Shown piece after piece: positions 27,784 through 36,324 of a stretch of 64,000 bases of DNA. The notes under the pieces were generated by a model. The model had not been told where the DNA came from. It saw only the letters and a program-made list of their open reading frames with translations, and did no database searches. This DNA comes from a virus, in the IMG/VR virus record IMGVR_UViG_3300027709_000056, positions 62,001-126,000 of that record. One strand, given 5' to 3'. Position 1 is the first letter of the stretch. Every line of letters starts with the position of its first letter. A program made the position numbers and the translations under genes.

Positions 27784-29199
27784 ATGACAAACCACAATTT
27801 CTGGAAAAATCACAATAACAAACAACTATCAGAATGGCAAAAGGACATTGAAGATAAATCAAATAGTCCTACTTTCTGTGTGTTACCTTGGATACACATG
27901 GCAACTAGACCAAATGGTGATATGCGATTGTGTTGTGGAGCGAATGCCAGCGGAGCAGGAGTAGACCCAACCATTGGTATAGTTAAAGATTCTACAGGAC
28001 AACACGCTAATTTTGGAAATCAAACACCAATGGAAGCGTGGAATAGTCAATATATGAAAGATGTAAGGAAAAATATGTTGGCTGGTAAAATATCTGCGAG
28101 TTGTCAAAAGTGTTTTCAAGAGGAAGCTAGAGGGATATCAAGCAAGAGAATATGGGAACATAATTACTGGCAAGACGAAAATATTAATATACAGGATTTA
28201 ATTAATGAGACTTTAGAAGACGGAACCGCTCCTGAAAGAATACATTATCTAGACCTAAGGCTAGGACATACTTGTAATTTAAAATGTATAATGTGTAGTC
28301 CGCATGATTCGAGTCAATGGGTTGGAGATTATTATAAGTTAAAAAAACTTACTACAGATAAAAATATACAAAGCCAATTACATTGGGTAAGAAAAGAGTT
28401 CAATAATCAATGGCATGAGAATCCTGAGTTTTGGGAAGAAATGTATAAGCAAATTCCTAACATTAAGCAAGTTTATTTTGCAGGGGGTGAGCCATTAATG
28501 ATTAGAGAACATAAAGAATTTATTAAGGAAATTATTAAGCAGGGTTACGAAAAGAATATTGTGTTGCGATATAATACAAATGGATTATTAATAGATGAAG
28601 AATTTATAAAATTATGGAGTCCCTTTAAAAGAGTACAAGTAGGTTTCAGTTTAGATGGAAACTTTCAAAGAAATCATTTCATTCGTTATCCTAGCGACTG
28701 GGAAATTGTTGATAATAATTTAGATTTACTTGATAATACGTCTGATAATATAGATGTAACTATTGCTACTTGTCTTAGCATTTTAAATATTAAACATCTT
28801 CCTGATTTTGTAAAGTGGAAAATTAATAAAAAATATAAAAAGATTAATACTAGAAAGAACAAGGAAGGATTAATTATAGGTGGAGGACTTGTTAATATCC
28901 ATTTAGTGTATATGCCTACATTCCTTGATATGAGAATATTACCTAAGGAACACAAAGAAGATGTAACAAAACGCTTTGAAGAACTTAAAACTTGGTTATG
29001 GGAAAACTATACACAAGATGATGCTTTTTGGAAATTAAATCCTTATGGTTGGAGAAGATACGAAGGTGTATTAGATTTTATGAATAGTGAAGATAAAACT
29101 GCGATGCTTCCTAGCTTTAAAGATTATATTAATAAGATGGATATAATTAGAGAAACTAATTTTAAAGAAGTTTTTCCTGAACTTGCTGATTTAGTCTAG
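27784..29199 (+). CDS. Radical SAM protein with SPASM-like prefix, 471 aa
   Basis: The Cys-rich prefix (FCVLPWIHMATRPNG, RLCCGA, SCQKCFQEE, residues 31-114) matches the middle of the double radical SAM protein at 10162. C164-x3-C168-x2-C171 and AGGEPLMI follow. The SSQW motif just after the cluster also occurs as STQW in 25278 and SSTW in 10162 unit 2, which marks one subfamily. Its own late promoter and its opposite strand suggest independent acquisition. Substrate unknown. Confidence 0.8.
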   Translation: MTNHNFWKNHNNKQLSEWQKDIEDKSNSPTFCVLPWIHMATRPNGDMRLCCGANASGAGVDPTIGIVKDSTGQHANFGNQTPMEAWNSQYMKDVRKNMLAGKISASCQKCFQEEARGISSKRIWEHNYWQDENINIQDLINETLEDGTAPERIHYLDLRLGHTCNLKCIMCSPHDSSQWVGDYYKLKKLTTDKNIQSQLHWVRKEFNNQWHENPEFWEEMYKQIPNIKQVYFAGGEPLMIREHKEFIKEIIKQGYEKNIVLRYNTNGLLIDEEFIKLWSPFKRVQVGFSLDGNFQRNHFIRYPSDWEIVDNNLDLLDNTSDNIDVTIATCLSILNIKHLPDFVKWKINKKYKKINTRKNKEGLIIGGGLVNIHLVYMPTFLDMRILPKEHKEDVTKRFEELKTWLWENYTQDDAFWKLNPYGWRRYEGVLDFMNSEDKTAMLPSFKDYINKMDIIRETNFKEVFPELADLV

Positions 29200-29757
29200 G
29201 TCTTCAAAAGTATTATTATCTTTATGGTATTTCTTAAAGTCTCTAGCCCAAATTTCTTTGTCTAATAACCAAACATTTTGTTGAGTATAAAGGTATTCAA
29301 AATCTTCTTTTAATAATGAAATGCCCTCAACTCCTCTACGCATAAGTTTATCAACTGCATGACTTCTACCTGCGCCATCTATGCTTTCTGGTCTATTTGT
29401 TGTGTGAATAAAATTACTAGGACCATGAAGTTTATCGATATACTTCATTTGTAGATAATAGTTTATTCCAGCGTTAAGTGAATTAAGTCTTAGATTACGA
29501 CTAGTTTTTTGATTAGCGTCAATTGTTGCACCCCTAAACCCACAACGCCAGTATGTTTTATTATCCATATAAAATTCATGAACACCACTAAACACTTTGA
29601 TACGATTATCTTCAATACCTCCAAAGAACTGTATATGTTCAAAGTAATCAAATTTTAATTTTTTAATTGATGTATTATTATCAAATCCTTTTTTTGCACA
29701 TTCTTCCATAAAAGAAGGTAGTAAAGGATCATCTTTATTAATTTGTTTCCAATGCAT
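29191..29757 (-). CDS. Possible acyltransferase (GNAT-like), 188 aa
   Basis: No confident family. The arrangement of an N-terminal beta region, FRGATIDANQKTSRNLRLN and a helix-rich middle (LNAGINYYLQMKYIDKLHG) is compatible with an N-acyltransferase fold. It overlaps the ANL adenylating enzyme upstream by 20 bases, so the two may use one acyl intermediate. Treat the activity as a guess. Confidence 0.4.
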   Translation of the reverse strand: MHWKQINKDDPLLPSFMEECAKKGFDNNTSIKKLKFDYFEHIQFFGGIEDNRIKVFSGVHEFYMDNKTYWRCGFRGATIDANQKTSRNLRLNSLNAGINYYLQMKYIDKLHGPSNFIHTTNRPESIDGAGRSHAVDKLMRRGVEGISLLKEDFEYLYTQQNVWLLDKEIWARDFKKYHKDNNTFEDLD

Positions 29758-30868
29758 TTCTAATCTTTTTATTCAGCGAGTTTCTTGGCACACTATCAAT
29801 CTTGCTATATTTAAGTGGAATGTTACACGGTGGTAGGTAGGGAACAAGCATTTCTTTAATTGCGTCTTTATCTGGATTACCTTTAGTATGCATTAATTCA
29901 ATATAGTCGCTTCCTGCTTTATTTTTAGGGACAGCCAGGCAATCTCCATAACCCATTTCCTCTAAATAATTTTCAATTAGTAATAGACTACATTGATAGC
30001 CATTTACTTTAACTACATCGTTTGATCTGCCTTTAAACTGTATTAAGCCATTCCCAACATATTGCTTTATTTCAAATAGATCAGCAGTAGCAACACCATT
30101 GTAGATTAATTCATCATTTCTAATTTTGCAATTTTTGTCAAGTTCTAAATAACAAGATGTTTCATCTAATTCAGTAGTTCTATGTCCTAGTACAGGACTA
30201 CCAATTTCTGTTGATCCATATATGTGATTAAAAACGTTGCACCCATTATCAAAAATGTATTTTGCGTGTCTTGGCAATAATTGACTAGCACCAGATGCCA
30301 CGATATCAAATTTGTCAAGTGGTAATTTAAGTTCAGCTATTCTAAATTGATCTATTAATCCAGGGATGAATATTGTAGCATTAACATCAGTTTGGAAATC
30401 ATCTTTAAGTGTTTGTCTATTTGATAATACAATTTTACAATCGTGTTTAACTATTGCTGGCAAAACAATATGCCAGAACCCACTAGTAAATGGTGGAATA
30501 AAATTTAACCAACTTGTATTACTGTTCCAATCAAGATGTTGTTCTGATTTTTTAATTATTTGTTTAAAGGCATTCTGATCAAACGAAACTAATTTAGGAG
30601 AACCTGTGGTTCCACTAGTGTGTAGAAAAACACAATCGTTTGCTGGTTGTTCCGCTAACTGTTTATCTAGTTCTTCCTTTTGCTTGGATGGAAGCATAGG
30701 TGCTCTAACTAATATGCGGCCGCCAACTTCCATCCAAGCAATATAAAGAGCTATGTGATCAAGATGATCAACAGATTCTATTATTACTATTTCATTTTTT
30801 AATTGCTGTTTGTATTTAGAAACAGTGACAGCATAATCTAAATAACTGCCATTGCGGAATATTTTCAC
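29738..30868 (-). CDS. ANL-superfamily adenylating enzyme, short form, 376 aa
   Basis: FLHTSGTTGSPKLVSF is the AMP-binding P-loop; YGSTEIGSPV is motif A5; IQFKGRSNDVVKVNGYQ is the hinge; VPRNSLNKKIR contains the C-terminal catalytic lysine. The family activates carboxylic acids as acyl-AMP, then makes CoA or carrier thioesters. The N-terminal region is short compared with ~500-residue relatives. Start is GTG, overlapping the upstream TAG by one base. No acyl-carrier protein was seen nearby. Confidence 0.8.
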   Translation of the reverse strand: MKIFRNGSYLDYAVTVSKYKQQLKNEIVIIESVDHLDHIALYIAWMEVGGRILVRAPMLPSKQKEELDKQLAEQPANDCVFLHTSGTTGSPKLVSFDQNAFKQIIKKSEQHLDWNSNTSWLNFIPPFTSGFWHIVLPAIVKHDCKIVLSNRQTLKDDFQTDVNATIFIPGLIDQFRIAELKLPLDKFDIVASGASQLLPRHAKYIFDNGCNVFNHIYGSTEIGSPVLGHRTTELDETSCYLELDKNCKIRNDELIYNGVATADLFEIKQYVGNGLIQFKGRSNDVVKVNGYQCSLLLIENYLEEMGYGDCLAVPKNKAGSDYIELMHTKGNPDKDAIKEMLVPYLPPCNIPLKYSKIDSVPRNSLNKKIRNALETN

Positions 30869-31509
30869 TAGAACCTCGTTATAAAGGCTACTGCTGTAAT
30901 TTCAGAATCATAATCACCTCGTTGCCATCCTCTGGTTACCATCATGCTTACCTTTGGTGTAATTTTATAACCAAGTCCGGCGGTAACTGTTTCTGTTTCC
31001 CAAACAATATCATCAGAATCTCTAAATCTATAATTTAGATCAGTAAAAAGTCTGTCAGTAAGTTTATACTGTGTTCCAACTTTTATTGTAAAATAATCAT
31101 CTGTGTTTTTGTCTGAGTTTTCATACTTTCTCCAACCCAAGCTATAGAATGCATACGGGGAAAAGTCTTTAATCCTCGTTGTATATCCAATACCAGCCAT
31201 CCACCTTGTTTCGTCATTAACAGCTGAAAGGTTCGGATAACCTTTCTGGTACATACCAGTTAATGTAAACCCGCTATCAAATCTATAAAATCCTTGGACT
31301 TGAAATAGGTCAACGCTTAATGTTTCGGAAATTGTTTCAACACCATAACCTGAACCTACAACTAACTTCTTTAAATTAAAAAGCGGTTCTTTTTTTACTG
31401 TTTCAGTATCAGTAGGTGGTGTTTGAGCATGGGCGGCAGTTAATCCAATAGGACCGGCTACCGCTGTCAATGATAGTATCATTGCTCCGATTAAGATAAT
31501 TTTTTTCAT
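30868..31509 (-). CDS. Exported outer-membrane beta-barrel protein, 213 aa
   Basis: A signal peptide (MKKIILIGAMILSLTAVAG...TAAHA-QT) is followed by alternating beta strands (YGVETISETLSVDLFQVQGFY, FTLTGMYQKGY, RWMAGIGYTTRI, TAGLGYKITPKVSMMV) and ends in Phe (FITRF), the usual barrel-assembly signal. This is consistent with a small 8-strand OmpW/OmpX-like barrel. ATG at 31509 with GGAAAG upstream is preferred over the ORF's earlier start. It overlaps the DUF2061 gene. Possible roles are receptor masking or altered permeability of infected cells. Confidence 0.75.
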   Translation of the reverse strand: MKKIILIGAMILSLTAVAGPIGLTAAHAQTPPTDTETVKKEPLFNLKKLVVGSGYGVETISETLSVDLFQVQGFYRFDSGFTLTGMYQKGYPNLSAVNDETRWMAGIGYTTRIKDFSPYAFYSLGWRKYENSDKNTDDYFTIKVGTQYKLTDRLFTDLNYRFRDSDDIVWETETVTAGLGYKITPKVSMMVTRGWQRGDYDSEITAVAFITRF

Positions 31510-31913
31510 GTGGTCTTTCCCCAATTTATTAAGTTCCAAATTCTTTCATGTGTGTAATGTACAACGATGAACAGGATATTTGTTACAATAGTCCACTCTA
31601 ACGCATGAGCAGAACTAAGACCCATCATCATACCAATTACAAATAAAACAAACATGGACCATAGTCGCCAAGTAACCGTCTTAGCCGTTGTTCTAAAGTG
31701 TGTATCCTTGTTGTCTATTCTTTGCCATTTAACTCTATTCCATATTTTTTCTTGTACCCAGAACGATGCAAACCCAACAGTATATGATAGAATAACAAAT
31801 GTAATTCCAAATCCTGCTGAATAGTTCATTGCCAGTGCCGCGAGAAAAATGCTCACTGCAACGACTGTTCTGTATGAAAGAGTTTTTACTACTGTCCTAA
31901 GATTATTATCCAT
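31506..31913 (-). CDS. Double DUF2061 membrane protein, 135 aa
   Basis: Two tandem copies of a ~55-residue unit: K-T-x-S-Y/T-W-R, two hydrophobic segments, then W-V-Q-E-K-I-W-N-R in copy 1 and H-Y-T-H-E-R-I-W-N in copy 2. This is the DUF2061 pattern, giving four membrane spans. Single-copy versions are common in bacteria with unknown function. ATG with GGAGG five bases upstream fixes the start; the TTG 12 bases earlier overlaps the ribosome site. Overlaps the outer-membrane barrel gene by four bases. Confidence 0.75.
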   Translation of the reverse strand: MDNNLRTVVKTLSYRTVVAVSIFLAALAMNYSAGFGITFVILSYTVGFASFWVQEKIWNRVKWQRIDNKDTHFRTTAKTVTWRLWSMFVLFVIGMMMGLSSAHALEWTIVTNILFIVVHYTHERIWNLINWGKTT

Positions 31914-31989
31914 TATGTCCTCCAATTAAGATCTATGAGTTTCATAGTACAGTTACTATATACTTATTGTTCTGCAAAACCGGGGGGTA

Positions 31990-32466
31990 TTATTGTGGCA
32001 TTCCAGGCGGAGTGAATTTATCCCCAAATGATGATTTTAAATCACTATGTAATTTTTCTATTATTTCTTGGGGACTGTATATGCCTACATTATCCCAATC
32101 TACGATCTGTATATTATTTCCATCAATAAGAATATTGCTTAATTGCCAATCACCGTGGGCGTAAGGAGATGTATGATTAATATGATTAATACAGAAATTA
32201 TAAATTTTATCTATAAATTGTTCAGTAATCGGAAATGTATTTGCTGGTATTCCCGGTATAATTTTATAATCTATATATAAGCTCTCTGTAGTAACACCGT
32301 GAGTAATAACAAATCCAGGCATAAGTTTTTCTAAAATATCTAAATGTTCTTCAAGAGCCGCTTCATCTGGGTTATGTTCTGGTTTACATTGCCAAGTCTT
32401 TCTATAGAAATCTGGGAATTTCCAGACTTGCCGTGAGTTCTCTTTGTTATCTTTGATTAAGTCCAT
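31990..32466 (-). CDS. Aminoglycoside/choline kinase-like protein, short, 158 aa
   Basis: YAHGDWQLSNILIDGNNIQIVDWDNVG holds the H-G-D-x(4)-N catalytic loop and the D-W-D metal site of APH/choline kinase-like phosphotransferases. The ~100 upstream residues are too few for a full N-lobe, and no obvious ATP-binding Lys is evident, so it may bind ATP only through the C-lobe or be a remnant. It overlaps the radical SAM gene at its start by 10 bases. Confidence 0.6.
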   Translation of the reverse strand: MDLIKDNKENSRQVWKFPDFYRKTWQCKPEHNPDEAALEEHLDILEKLMPGFVITHGVTTESLYIDYKIIPGIPANTFPITEQFIDKIYNFCINHINHTSPYAHGDWQLSNILIDGNNIQIVDWDNVGIYSPQEIIEKLHSDLKSSFGDKFTPPGMPQ

Positions 32467-33263
32467 ACGTCAAAACTCTCTTCCCCATAAACGCAACCGT
32501 TAATGTTGCAGTTTTTACAAGGAGATTTTCCAGACCTTAGTCCACTTGCTAATTTATTTCTATAGTCCATTATTTCATCACCAAGCCATATCTCCTTTAT
32601 CGAAGTTTTATGTATGTTACCAAGTATCCCTTTTCTAGCCCAATCCTCAGAGCATACTAACGCATCACCATTCCAGTCAATAAACATTTTGTAAAAGGGC
32701 AAGTAACAAGGCTTTGTAATATTTTCTAATTTTTTTCCAAGTATATTATTTGTTCTATCAACCAATGTTAATTCAAATCTTTCAGGATAACAATGCCTAG
32801 GCATTATTTCAATATTTGTATCTCCACGCATTTCTAATAGTTCTTTTGTTATATCTTTATCATACATACTAACCATTATGTGTGTACATCCTGCATCAGC
32901 AAAATTCTTTATCTTATTAGCAGTAAGAAAGTCACCGTTAGTGTTTATGTCAATCCACTTGGCATCAGTTTGAGCGATAATTTCTATTTGTCTTGCTAGT
33001 TTTTTATGTAACAACGGTTCGCCAAATCCTACAAAGCCAACCCTACCATTAAATTTAATATCCTTAAGATCATCAGCAAGTTTTTGTGTAGTGCTTTCTG
33101 ATATAACCCAGTTCTTATTTGTATATATGTCTGGATTGCTTCTTGGACAGAAGTCACAAAATCTGTTGCATATATCAACAGGATTAATCTGTATGCTTCT
33201 TAAAGAAGAAAGTTTATCAGTTGCACCGGATGATTGCTGGGTTCGTAAGTTATGTAGGTTCAT
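32457..33263 (-). CDS. Radical SAM/SPASM protein, 268 aa
   Basis: C32-x3-C36-x2-C39 (ICNRFCDFCPRS) with GFGEPLLHKK as the GGE-type motif. The C-terminal region (PCYLPFYKMFIDWNGDALVC, then CKNCNINGC) fits a compact SPASM auxiliary-cluster domain. It is short for a SPASM protein. It overlaps the kinase-like gene and sits two bases from an aminotransferase gene, which suggests a shared pathway. Confidence 0.8.
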   Translation of the reverse strand: MNLHNLRTQQSSGATDKLSSLRSIQINPVDICNRFCDFCPRSNPDIYTNKNWVISESTTQKLADDLKDIKFNGRVGFVGFGEPLLHKKLARQIEIIAQTDAKWIDINTNGDFLTANKIKNFADAGCTHIMVSMYDKDITKELLEMRGDTNIEIMPRHCYPERFELTLVDRTNNILGKKLENITKPCYLPFYKMFIDWNGDALVCSEDWARKGILGNIHKTSIKEIWLGDEIMDYRNKLASGLRSGKSPCKNCNINGCVYGEESFDVWT

Positions 33264-33265
33264 AG

Positions 33266-34051
33266 CTAACTCCAGTCATGCTTAGAATATTTGTTATATT
33301 CTGCTAGAGTGTCCATATCTATTAATGACATTCTATAAAGACCGTTAACTTGTTTATAGCCAAGTTTCTCTGTGTATTGATTAGGTTTCTTAAAAAGAAC
33401 GTAATTGCTATTTGAAGGAACGCAATCAAAGTTTGTTTCTAAGTAGTTTCTAGTTTTAATCATTCTTTTTATATGATTTGGAATATCATTTAATATGTAT
33501 TTTAATGTGTCGCTTGGTATTGTAGCACATATAGGTCTATATTTTTTTAGTTCTTCTATTACAGTTTTATTTGCTATGCACCAACCAAACCTTGCACCAG
33601 GCATAGCATAACTCTTAGATAATGTTTTTAATACTATAATGTTTTCTACGTGTTCATATATTACGCTTTCGTTAGCAAAGTCACCGTATGCTTCATCAAC
33701 AATTAGGTATTTGTAATCTTTTGCCATTTCAATAACACGTTCTTTAGAAATTACTGTACCATCATTACCGTTTGGGTTGATAAGATAGTATACATCATCT
33801 CCTAATGGAACATTAAATTGTGTAGCACCATACCAAGGATACTGACAAACTGTCATTGATAAATTATTATCTTGTAAAAAGCGTTCTAATCGAACTGCAA
33901 GTTCACTGATGCCATATCCAACTTCGATGTGCTTATAGTTGTAGTGGTGCGTTAAAACAGAAAGTTCATCAGCATGAGTAACATATCTTCTTACATCTAA
34001 TTTTAAATTAATATTTTTGTCATAGCATACATTTTGAGCCAAACTAATCAT
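33266..34051 (-). CDS. Class I/II PLP-dependent aminotransferase (HisC-like), 261 aa
   Basis: YLIVDEAYGDF (D119) and IVLKTLSKSYAMPGARFGW (K147) are the PLP-binding motifs; INPNGNDGTVIS replaces NPNNPTG. The length is well below the usual 350-370, so both N- and C-terminal parts are reduced, but the cofactor core is intact. Histidinol-phosphate aminotransferase relatives also act on amino alcohols and phosphonates. Substrate unknown. Confidence 0.7.
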   Translation of the reverse strand: MISLAQNVCYDKNINLKLDVRRYVTHADELSVLTHHYNYKHIEVGYGISELAVRLERFLQDNNLSMTVCQYPWYGATQFNVPLGDDVYYLINPNGNDGTVISKERVIEMAKDYKYLIVDEAYGDFANESVIYEHVENIIVLKTLSKSYAMPGARFGWCIANKTVIEELKKYRPICATIPSDTLKYILNDIPNHIKRMIKTRNYLETNFDCVPSNSNYVLFKKPNQYTEKLGYKQVNGLYRMSLIDMDTLAEYNKYSKHDWS

Positions 34052-34647
34052 TAATATGATCCTCTCATTATAGGCCCTTTGCCTTCATTTATTCTATGCA
34101 TACCAGGTTGCTTACTTTGAATATTTAGAACTTTAATGTAAGGATTTTCAACTATTGTTTTAATGTGTGCTACAATGTCATCAACAGTAATACCATTAAG
34201 GTGTGGATATTGTTCTAGTTCTCCATTTCCATCTATATGACTTATGTTAATAATTTTTGAATCTAAATAACTATTAAAGAATGCTTTGGCAAAATTAATT
34301 TTTTTGTTAGTTAAATTTAATAATTGTTTTTCTAAATCAGCTGTTCCTTCAGGATTATGTAATACAGCTAATCCTAAATAACTTCCTATATTAAGAACTG
34401 TATGTTTTATTTTTTTAGTATTACAATATTGATATAAGTCAACTAAAAGTTTGCTGGCTCTAAAACCGTACCCTGGACAAAAATTAATTGTTAGATCATA
34501 CTCTTCTGTTTTATCTAAGAATAATTTAATATCAACATCAAAGTTTATATCCCAGCCAGACTCTCTGCTGTAAAAACTAGTAGTATATAGTTTTGCTATT
34601 TCTTTTCCTAGCCAATGATTTGGATTACTGGTTATTCTAGCTCTCAT
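34051..34647 (-). CDS. Hypothetical protein, possible nucleotide-sugar binding, 198 aa
   Basis: No firm family. ITVDDIVAHIKTIVENPYIKVLNIQ near the C-terminus resembles the closing strand of short-chain reductases, but the Gly-rich N-terminal motif is missing. It overlaps the aminotransferase gene by one base and the next upstream gene by 11 bases, so the group is one operon. Confidence 0.4.
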   Translation of the reverse strand: MRARITSNPNHWLGKEIAKLYTTSFYSRESGWDINFDVDIKLFLDKTEEYDLTINFCPGYGFRASKLLVDLYQYCNTKKIKHTVLNIGSYLGLAVLHNPEGTADLEKQLLNLTNKKINFAKAFFNSYLDSKIINISHIDGNGELEQYPHLNGITVDDIVAHIKTIVENPYIKVLNIQSKQPGMHRINEGKGPIMRGSY

Positions 34648-35524
34648 AATTTGCTCTCGTATATGGTAGTATAACAGCAGACGACGAATCTAATATTTTA
34701 AATAAAGGTTCTTTATTAGTATTAAGGCTACCAACGTAATAATAAACATTACTTAACCACACGGCTGTTCTTTCATTGCAATTGTATAATAATCTTTCCA
34801 GGTCATCTTCACGCCTAATATCACAAAGTCCATACTCTACATTACAATCCTTTAAAAAATTATAGTATTTTTGAACAGTTTCAATGTCTATTTGTTTAAT
34901 ATCTTCAACGGTTGCTGAACGTTTTCCTGTATGTAGTACAGGAAGAAACCTATCGTAAACTTCGTTTATATCGTCAGCTTGTATTAGTTCCCTTTGAAAT
35001 TTTAAACTTACAGGACTATAATCATAAAATTCAATATCTTTTATATTATTTTCGTATGCCCATCTAGCCATCATTGTTCCACTAGCTAGGCCAACTAGTC
35101 TGTCATAGTCACCTTCAAGTTTAAAGTACTTTTCAGTATTTTTATAATAGACTCTTTCTTTAACAAGTGGTTCAAATTCTTGTAGTTTCTCTTTTAGCGT
35201 TTCTCTATTATTAGCATTATATAGATCTAAGTAGTCTATAGGATTATCAATGTGAGTAACTGGGTAATCATTAGATAGTCTTTGTTCAAAAACTACTTTT
35301 CCATTTACAGATACAAATACATTCCAACCAAGAGGGCGATCAAGAATAGTATATAGTGTTTTGTCTGTAAACAAACATCCTTCTTGTATTTTTATATAAG
35401 GGAATTTAGGTTCTTTAGCATTACCTACAACAGTAAATGGAGCGTTCATAGGATTTATTATACCACAGAAGGTAAGTGTTTCCTCTAGATACTTGTCTTC
35501 AATGTTGTCAATATATACATTCAT
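34637..35524 (-). CDS. Possible SAM methyltransferase, 295 aa
   Basis: The central segment (YDRLVGLASGTMMARWAYENN, IEFYDYSPVSLKFQRELI) has the Gly-rich loop then acidic strand end typical of class I methyltransferases. The C-terminal part (VWLSNVYYYVG) is less typical. No substrate hint. It is the first gene of a - strand operon of five genes ending with the kinase-like gene. Confidence 0.45.
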   Translation of the reverse strand: MNVYIDNIEDKYLEETLTFCGIINPMNAPFTVVGNAKEPKFPYIKIQEGCLFTDKTLYTILDRPLGWNVFVSVNGKVVFEQRLSNDYPVTHIDNPIDYLDLYNANNRETLKEKLQEFEPLVKERVYYKNTEKYFKLEGDYDRLVGLASGTMMARWAYENNIKDIEFYDYSPVSLKFQRELIQADDINEVYDRFLPVLHTGKRSATVEDIKQIDIETVQKYYNFLKDCNVEYGLCDIRREDDLERLLYNCNERTAVWLSNVYYYVGSLNTNKEPLFKILDSSSAVILPYTRANYES

Positions 35525-35537
35525 CCGTTTTTGTCTT

Positions 35538-35545
35538 TATAAATA
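35538..35545 (+). promoter_or_regulatory. Late promoter octamer TATAAATA
   Basis: An exact TATAAATA on the + strand, 22 bases before the hydroxylase-like gene, in the 43-base divergent gap. Confidence 0.55.
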
Positions 35546-35567
35546 TTACACATATTTAAGGTAAAAC

Positions 35568-36056
35568 ATGGAATTTTTTAGCAGAACTGATATAAAGGTA
35601 GATCTTAATAGGATTACTAATGACTATTTGGACAACAAGGATACGTGGCCTTGGTCACACAATAAGGTTGCTATTAATAATCATACTGGTTCACCCGACG
35701 AAACTGATACAAAATATAAACTTGTCTATACAGAATATAAATTTATAAATCCAATATTCAAAAATTCTATCTGGGAAGAAACAATTAATCAATTACCGAT
35801 TAAAAAAGGTAGAGCAAGACTACAAATTATGAAACCGTTTAGCATTTTAACTGCACATAGAGACTTTGAACAAAGATATCACCTTGCTATTAAAACAGAC
35901 CCAGCTTGTCTATTTGTTGATGTTAATGAAAATAAAACTTACCATATTCCTGCTGATGGATATTTTTATAAAGTTAATACTATGAAACTCCATACAGTAT
36001 TCAATGCCAGTAATAATTGTGACAGGCTTCATTTAGTTGTGAGCGAATATGTATAA
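35568..36056 (+). CDS. Aspartyl/asparaginyl hydroxylase-like 2OG/Fe(II) protein, 162 aa
   Basis: H97-R-D99 (TAHRDFEQRYHLAI) and H142 (KLHTVFNAS) with R153 (CDRLHLVVSE) match the iron and 2-oxoglutarate binding pattern of the Asp/Asn beta-hydroxylase family (double-stranded beta-helix). It would oxidise a protein side chain or a small molecule. It is encoded next to a 91-aa protein with an eight-base overlap. Confidence 0.65.
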   Translation: MEFFSRTDIKVDLNRITNDYLDNKDTWPWSHNKVAINNHTGSPDETDTKYKLVYTEYKFINPIFKNSIWEETINQLPIKKGRARLQIMKPFSILTAHRDFEQRYHLAIKTDPACLFVDVNENKTYHIPADGYFYKVNTMKLHTVFNASNNCDRLHLVVSEYV

Positions 36057-36324
36057 TACATTTTTGAATATAGAGCTTTCTAAGGAGTTTGATCTTGATG
36101 CCACTGATGAAAGTATATCTTGGTCTAAAAAAGCAGATCTAGTGTCTATAGTTAATCAATATATTACTAATAAGCAACTAGTAGAAATATTAAAGGTAAA
36201 CGAGGATTATGTATTTACTTGGGATAATCAAGATAGTTATAAAAAATTTATAACCGAAAACCTATTTGTAGAAATGTTCTTTTTGTTAAAGAATTCAGGG
36301 GTGTTTATTTCATGGAAGGAATAG
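36049..36324 (+). CDS. Hypothetical protein, 91 aa
   Basis: Acidic and helix-rich, with no recognised family. It starts inside the end of the hydroxylase-like gene and runs into the converging 110-aa gene with a 20-base tail overlap. Confidence 0.5.
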   Translation: MYNTFLNIELSKEFDLDATDESISWSKKADLVSIVNQYITNKQLVEILKVNEDYVFTWDNQDSYKKFITENLFVEMFFLLKNSGVFISWKE

